Assembly: GCA_030640325.1 (NCBI GenBank)
Contig: DAOWJM010000053.1
Span: 1 to 10,550 of the forward strand
Direction: 5' to 3'
DNA from: Dehalococcoidia bacterium
Lineage (GTDB): Bacteria > Chloroflexota > Dehalococcoidia > Dehalococcoidales > BS750m-G39
DNA length: 10,550 bases
Below the pieces are notes generated by a model. The model saw nothing but the letters and a program-made list of their open reading frames with translations, was not told the DNA's origin and searched no databases. Below, piece after piece: positions 7,225 through 10,550 of the stretch; the first letter of the stretch is position 1, and each line of letters opens with the position of its first letter. The position numbers and the translations under genes were made by a program.

Positions 7225-9081
7225 CTAAGGCCAGAGTTCCTGCGCCACGTCTTCCAGGCCCAGTTCTTGTAGCTTCTTTTTACTCGGCTTGGCTGTCTTG
7301 AGATCCCAGTCCATGGCAGCAAGGTACTCTCTGTCCAGGGTGTCCTCATCAATGGTTACCCCGGCTAAGGGGCCCTCTTTCTGTGGTGGTCTGCCGAGTA
7401 CCCTGTCGGGGACTTTGAACTGTAGGGGGTTCAACCCTTCGCGAACATTGAAAGCCTGTCGAAGGTTAGAGATTCTCTCCCCGGTCTTAAGCAGTTCGTC
7501 AGTAGTTATGTCCCAACCGGTAACCGCGCTCATAAACTCAGCGATAGGGTTAATGCTGGGAAAAGCCCAGTACACGAACAGGCACGTCCCAGCACAAACC
7601 ACGGCATGGTGGAAGTTGCTACCTATCTTGCGTGCTTCTCCTCTGCCAGCAAAGGACCTGTGGTCGAATCTGGGCAGCAGTCCTGACGGATGCGCGGGTG
7701 CATCCGACAATTCTGAACCGGTAAAATGACGACCCGGAGTGGGGTCTAGCCTATAGCTAGTTGCAAAGTAAAACGCATGCTTCGGGTCATGTGCTGGAAG
7801 CTCTTGCCCCTGAATATGCATGGCGTATTTGTCGGCGCCCTTGCCAATCTTCTCCGCCGCCACTTTTACCCCATCGCCCAACACAGCACCAAAGCCTTCC
7901 CTCTTGGCCAATTTTTCTGTCATGGCAACGATGGCTCTATGGTTGCCCCAGGTCATTTCAATACCGTCGGTGTCTGCCTTGGTAATAAGCCCATTCTCAA
8001 AGCATTCAATAGCCATGGCGATAGTAGCCCCGGCAGAGATGGTATCAAGCCCATAGCGATCGCAAATATCGTTTACCTTGATTATCGATTCAATGTTGTT
8101 ATTGAGACAATTGGTTCCAAACATAGCTATCGTTTCATATTCAGGTCTACGTGAACCGGCCTCATATTTATACTCTCCAGTTCCCTCCTTCATGTACCCT
8201 CCACACGCAATGGGGCACAGATAACAGGCAAACCTCTTTGACCTACGCTCAATCACAGCGTCGGCTCCGATGGGTTTAGCATCGGGGAAGTCAACAACCC
8301 CTACTCCTCCCCAGTTTTTGACCGGCGAATCACCGTCCTGGGCGCCTCCAACAGTGAGGAACGGCGTGCCTATCGGCTTTAACCAGACAATATGCCCTCC
8401 CAGTTCACCCAGGTACTTTTTTCTTAGCTCATTGGTTCTTTTTTCATCGGCCAGAGGAACCTTCATGTTGCCTTTCACTGCCACTGCCTTAAGCTTCTTT
8501 GAGCCCATCACGGCGCCCAAACCGGAACGAGCAGCGGTTCTGCCCCTATGTATAACCGCGGAGATGAGAGAGAGATTCTCTCCTGATTGGCCAATGCAAG
8601 CTACTTCCACACCCTTGCCCAATTCAGATTTGAGTATGTCTTCGGTTTGGCGAGTATCCTTCCCCCACAGATGGGCAGCATCTCTCAGCTCGGCTTTACC
8701 ATTATTAATGAGGAGGTAAACCGGCTTTTCTGATATGCCGGTAAAGAACACCGCGTCATAGCCAGCGAACTTCATGTGAGCACCGAAATAACCACCTGAA
8801 TTGGCATCACCCCACCCCCCGGTCAACGGTGATTTCCCCACCACTGTGTGCCTTGTACCCGAAAGTGCCGGTGTACCGGTAAATGGACCGGTAAGAATGC
8901 CAAAGGTATTATCTGGGCCCAATGGGTCAACGCCAGCCTTTTGTCGGCTGAAGAGGATTCTGGCGCCGATGCCGTAGCCTCCAATGAACTGGCGGCTAAG
9001 CTTTTCGTCGAGCACCTCATCCTTTAGCTCATTTTTGGAAAGATCCACCAGCAGAATCTTTCCCATATAGCCTCGTGCCAT
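7225..9081 (-). CDS. Aldehyde:ferredoxin oxidoreductase family tungstoenzyme
   Basis: The 618-residue protein covers the whole AOR family length. The N-terminal pterin-cofactor domain (about 1-205) includes GYMGKILLVDLS, FIGGYGIGARILF, GPFTGTPALSGTRHTVVGKSPLTG (65-88 region), GDANSGGYFGAHMKFAGYDAV and the family signature GRTAARSGLGAVMGSKKLKA (180-199). The [4Fe-4S] ligands are C286-x2-C289-x3-C293 and, near the C terminus, Cys500 (or 496), in the same places as in Pyrococcus AOR. PEYETIAMFGTNC (313-325) and the GLDTIS element (344-349) are also conserved. The family oxidises aldehydes to carboxylic acids with ferredoxin as electron acceptor, or the reverse; some members act on other substrates such as benzoyl-CoA (BamB), so substrate is open. 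AGGAGG sits 6 bases before the ATG at 9079-9081; the 14-codon longer frame lacks support. Stop TAG. Confidence 0.93.
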   Translation of the reverse strand: MARGYMGKILLVDLSKNELKDEVLDEKLSRQFIGGYGIGARILFSRQKAGVDPLGPDNTFGILTGPFTGTPALSGTRHTVVGKSPLTGGWGDANSGGYFGAHMKFAGYDAVFFTGISEKPVYLLINNGKAELRDAAHLWGKDTRQTEDILKSELGKGVEVACIGQSGENLSLISAVIHRGRTAARSGLGAVMGSKKLKAVAVKGNMKVPLADEKRTNELRKKYLGELGGHIVWLKPIGTPFLTVGGAQDGDSPVKNWGGVGVVDFPDAKPIGADAVIERRSKRFACYLCPIACGGYMKEGTGEYKYEAGSRRPEYETIAMFGTNCLNNNIESIIKVNDICDRYGLDTISAGATIAMAIECFENGLITKADTDGIEMTWGNHRAIVAMTEKLAKREGFGAVLGDGVKVAAEKIGKGADKYAMHIQGQELPAHDPKHAFYFATSYRLDPTPGRHFTGSELSDAPAHPSGLLPRFDHRSFAGRGEARKIGSNFHHAVVCAGTCLFVYWAFPSINPIAEFMSAVTGWDITTDELLKTGERISNLRQAFNVREGLNPLQFKVPDRVLGRPPQKEGPLAGVTIDEDTLDREYLAAMDWDLKTAKPSKKKLQELGLEDVAQELWP

Positions 9082-9087
9082 ACCTTC

Positions 9088-9093
9088 CCTCCT
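9088..9093 (-). promoter_or_regulatory. Ribosome binding site fixing the AOR start
   Basis: AGGAGG on the minus strand lies 6 bases before the ATG at 9079-9081, placing the start at MARGYMGKI, the usual N terminus of the family, rather than 14 codons upstream. Confidence 0.8.
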
Positions 9094-9174
9094 TGCTCTG
9101 TTATCTTTCAGTTTAACGCCCAAGAGACAAAAGCCTCACCACTAGCTTTACCGCGGCATATCATATCAGTTGGG

Positions 9175-9879
9175 CTACAGCCCCAAATAGGCTTTTTTGA
9201 CAAGCTCCTCTTGTAGAAGCTCTTTACTTTCCCCTTCCAAGACCACTCGGCCATTTTCTAGCACGTATGCCCGGTCAGATATCTCCAGGGTACGTCGAAC
9301 ATTTTGCTCAATCAGTAAGATGGTAATTCCCTGCTCACGCAGGGCCTCTATGACCTGAAAAACTTCCAATAGTAACATCGGTGCCAGACCAAACGACGGC
9401 TCATCAAACATGCACAGCTTCGGCTTCGCCATTAAACCACGACCCATAGCTAGCATTTGCTGTTCGCCACCGCTTAGTGTCCTGGCTAATTGCTTTTCTC
9501 TTTCTTTCAATGCTGGGAAAATTTGATAAACCTGCTCACGTGTTTCTGCCTTGTTCTTCCAGGCTCCAGAGGTATAGGCACCCATCTCTAAGTTTTCACG
9601 CACCGACATGTCGGCAAAGAGTTTTCTACCCTCGGGTACATGAGAAATGCCTAGTTCCACAATGGAGTGAGGTGTTAGCCCATCTATTCTCTTGCCAAGG
9701 AACTCCACACTACCTGAAGCTGGACGTAGCAAACCGGATATAGTATTAAGCAGTGTAGTTTTACCGGCTCCATTAGCGCCAATCAAAGCGACTATTTCTG
9801 CCTCATCGACTCTTAAAGAAACGCCCCACAAAGCTTGCATCTTGCCATAAAAAGTATCTATATTGCTAACTTCCAGCAT
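9175..9879 (-). CDS. livF: Branched-chain amino acid-type ABC transporter ATPase LivF
   Basis: The 234-residue protein is a full LivF-type nucleotide-binding subunit. Visible are the YGKMQALWGVSL A-loop region, Walker A GANGAGKT (34-41), the LivF-type VPEGRKLFADMSVRENLEMG (81-100), signature LSGGEQQ (135-141), Walker B LCMFDE with Glu160, D-loop FGLAP and the LivF-type LLIEQN with Gln192 in the H-loop position. The protein drives import of branched-chain amino acids or, in many anaerobes, aromatic or other organic acids through LivHM permeases and a binding protein, none of which is in the window. It begins four bases after livG ends, with its RBS inside the livG end. The adjacent catabolic genes make a small organic substrate a reasonable guess, no more. 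Stop TAG. Confidence 0.95.
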   Translation of the reverse strand: MLEVSNIDTFYGKMQALWGVSLRVDEAEIVALIGANGAGKTTLLNTISGLLRPASGSVEFLGKRIDGLTPHSIVELGISHVPEGRKLFADMSVRENLEMGAYTSGAWKNKAETREQVYQIFPALKEREKQLARTLSGGEQQMLAMGRGLMAKPKLCMFDEPSFGLAPMLLLEVFQVIEALREQGITILLIEQNVRRTLEISDRAYVLENGRVVLEGESKELLQEELVKKAYLGL

Positions 9880-9883
9880 AAGC

Positions 9884-10550
9884 CTACTCTCCTAAGTATA
9901 CCTCAATAACTGTTTTGCTGGTGGCAATCTCCTGTGGCGTTCCTTCGGCAATCTTCTCGCCGTGATGAAGCACTATAATTCGGTCACATACGCTCATAAT
10001 TGCTTTCATGACATGCTCAATCATAACAATGGTAATCCCCTTATCCCGAATCCTGGTTACCAACTCCATAGCCTGGGCTGTCTCAGTGGGGTTTAACCCT
10101 GCCATCAGCTCATCAAGCAACAATAGTTCTGGCTTGGTGGCTAACGCTCTGGCTACTTCAAGTCGCTTCTGGTTAGCCAGGGTTAAGTCTTTAGCCGGGG
10201 TCGCTCTCACTGCTGACAACTCGACAAACTCTAATAACCCCGTAGCTTCCCTGGCAGCATCCGCTGATGACATACCGGTTGGCGTCCCGAATAACGACCC
10301 CAACAGTATATTCTCAAAAACTGGCATATTGGCAAAAATTTTAACTTCTTGAAAAGTTCTGGCCACTCCCATCCTACAGATTTGATGTGGCTTTAAGCCA
10401 CTAATCTTTTCGCCTTTAAATCTTATTACCCCTGGTTTAGGAACAAGAGCAGCCGATATTAAATTAAACAGCGTTGTTTTACCAGCTCCATTGGGACCAA
10501 TCAGACCGACGATTTCGCCCTGGTCGACATGGAAGTCTACCTTTGATACC
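9884..10550 (-). CDS. livG: Branched-chain amino acid-type ABC transporter ATPase LivG (N terminus cut by window end)
   Basis: The frame stays open to the window edge, giving 221 residues; the missing N terminus should be some 15-25 residues. Counting from the edge, visible motifs are Walker A GPNGAGKT (18-25), the LivG-type RMGVARTFQEVKIFANMPVFENIL (59-82 region, Gln67 in the Q-loop), a signature region reading LTLANQKRLEVARAL instead of LSGGQ, Walker B LLLLDE with Glu147, D-loop MAGLNPTE, and MIEHVM with the H-loop His179. The missing glycines in the signature are common among LivG proteins, which often have L-x-x-A-N/G-x-(K/R)-R-L-E. The internal ATG at 10370-10372 is not the start, since Walker A lies upstream. 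Together with LivF it powers a heteromeric importer. Stop TAG. Confidence 0.95.
   Translation of the reverse strand, partial: VSKVDFHVDQGEIVGLIGPNGAGKTTLFNLISAALVPKPGVIRFKGEKISGLKPHQICRMGVARTFQEVKIFANMPVFENILLGSLFGTPTGMSSADAAREATGLLEFVELSAVRATPAKDLTLANQKRLEVARALATKPELLLLDELMAGLNPTETAQAMELVTRIRDKGITIVMIEHVMKAIMSVCDRIIVLHHGEKIAEGTPQEIATSKTVIEVYLGE

Noticed and set aside
9082..9174. Promoter or terminator in the livF-AOR gap
   Set aside because: A TTGTCT / AAGATA pair with 17-base spacing and a short AAAGC/GCTTT inverted repeat can be found, but both are weak; neither is firm enough to annotate.

Overview
The window is a densely packed run of genes that all lie on the minus strand, so transcription goes from high to low coordinates. 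Read in that direction it holds: a branched-chain-amino-acid-type ABC transporter ATPase pair (livG, cut by the window end, and livF); a tungsten aldehyde:ferredoxin oxidoreductase; a short-chain dehydrogenase (SDR); a 281-base gap with a decayed second SDR; a corrinoid protein; a UroD-family methyltransferase; a MetH-activation-domain-like protein; a RACo-type ferredoxin/ASKHA corrinoid activator; a pterin-binding methyltetrahydrofolate methyltransferase; and the N-terminal third of an AMP-forming acyl-CoA synthetase, cut by the window start.

The core (about 569-6114) carries every part of a corrinoid-dependent methyl-transfer system of the O-demethylase type. The UroD-family enzyme would move a methyl group from a substrate to the corrinoid protein. 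The pterin-domain enzyme would pass it to tetrahydrofolate. RACo, perhaps helped by the MetH-activation-like protein, would rescue oxidised Co(II) corrinoid. The methyl acceptor is most likely tetrahydrofolate, because the second methyltransferase resembles AcsE/MtgA rather than a coenzyme M enzyme. That points to an anaerobic bacterium feeding methyl groups into the Wood-Ljungdahl pathway.

The flanking genes suggest a catabolic locus: Liv-type uptake, then possible alcohol to aldehyde (SDR), aldehyde to acid (AOR) and acid to acyl-CoA (ligase) steps. The methylated substrate cannot be read from the sequence. Host candidates are anaerobic, corrinoid-rich lineages such as Dehalococcoidia-like Chloroflexota, Desulfobacterota or Peptococcaceae-like Firmicutes; I cannot choose between them from this window.

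The genes have strong AGGAGG-type ribosome binding sites, and the activator-to-methyltransferase block overlaps by 1-4 bases (translational coupling). TAG is the stop codon in six of the nine genes whose ends are visible. There are no tRNA or rRNA genes, CRISPR arrays or insertion sequences. No gene-free stretch exceeds 300 bases; the largest gap (6115-6395) holds an SDR gene remnant.
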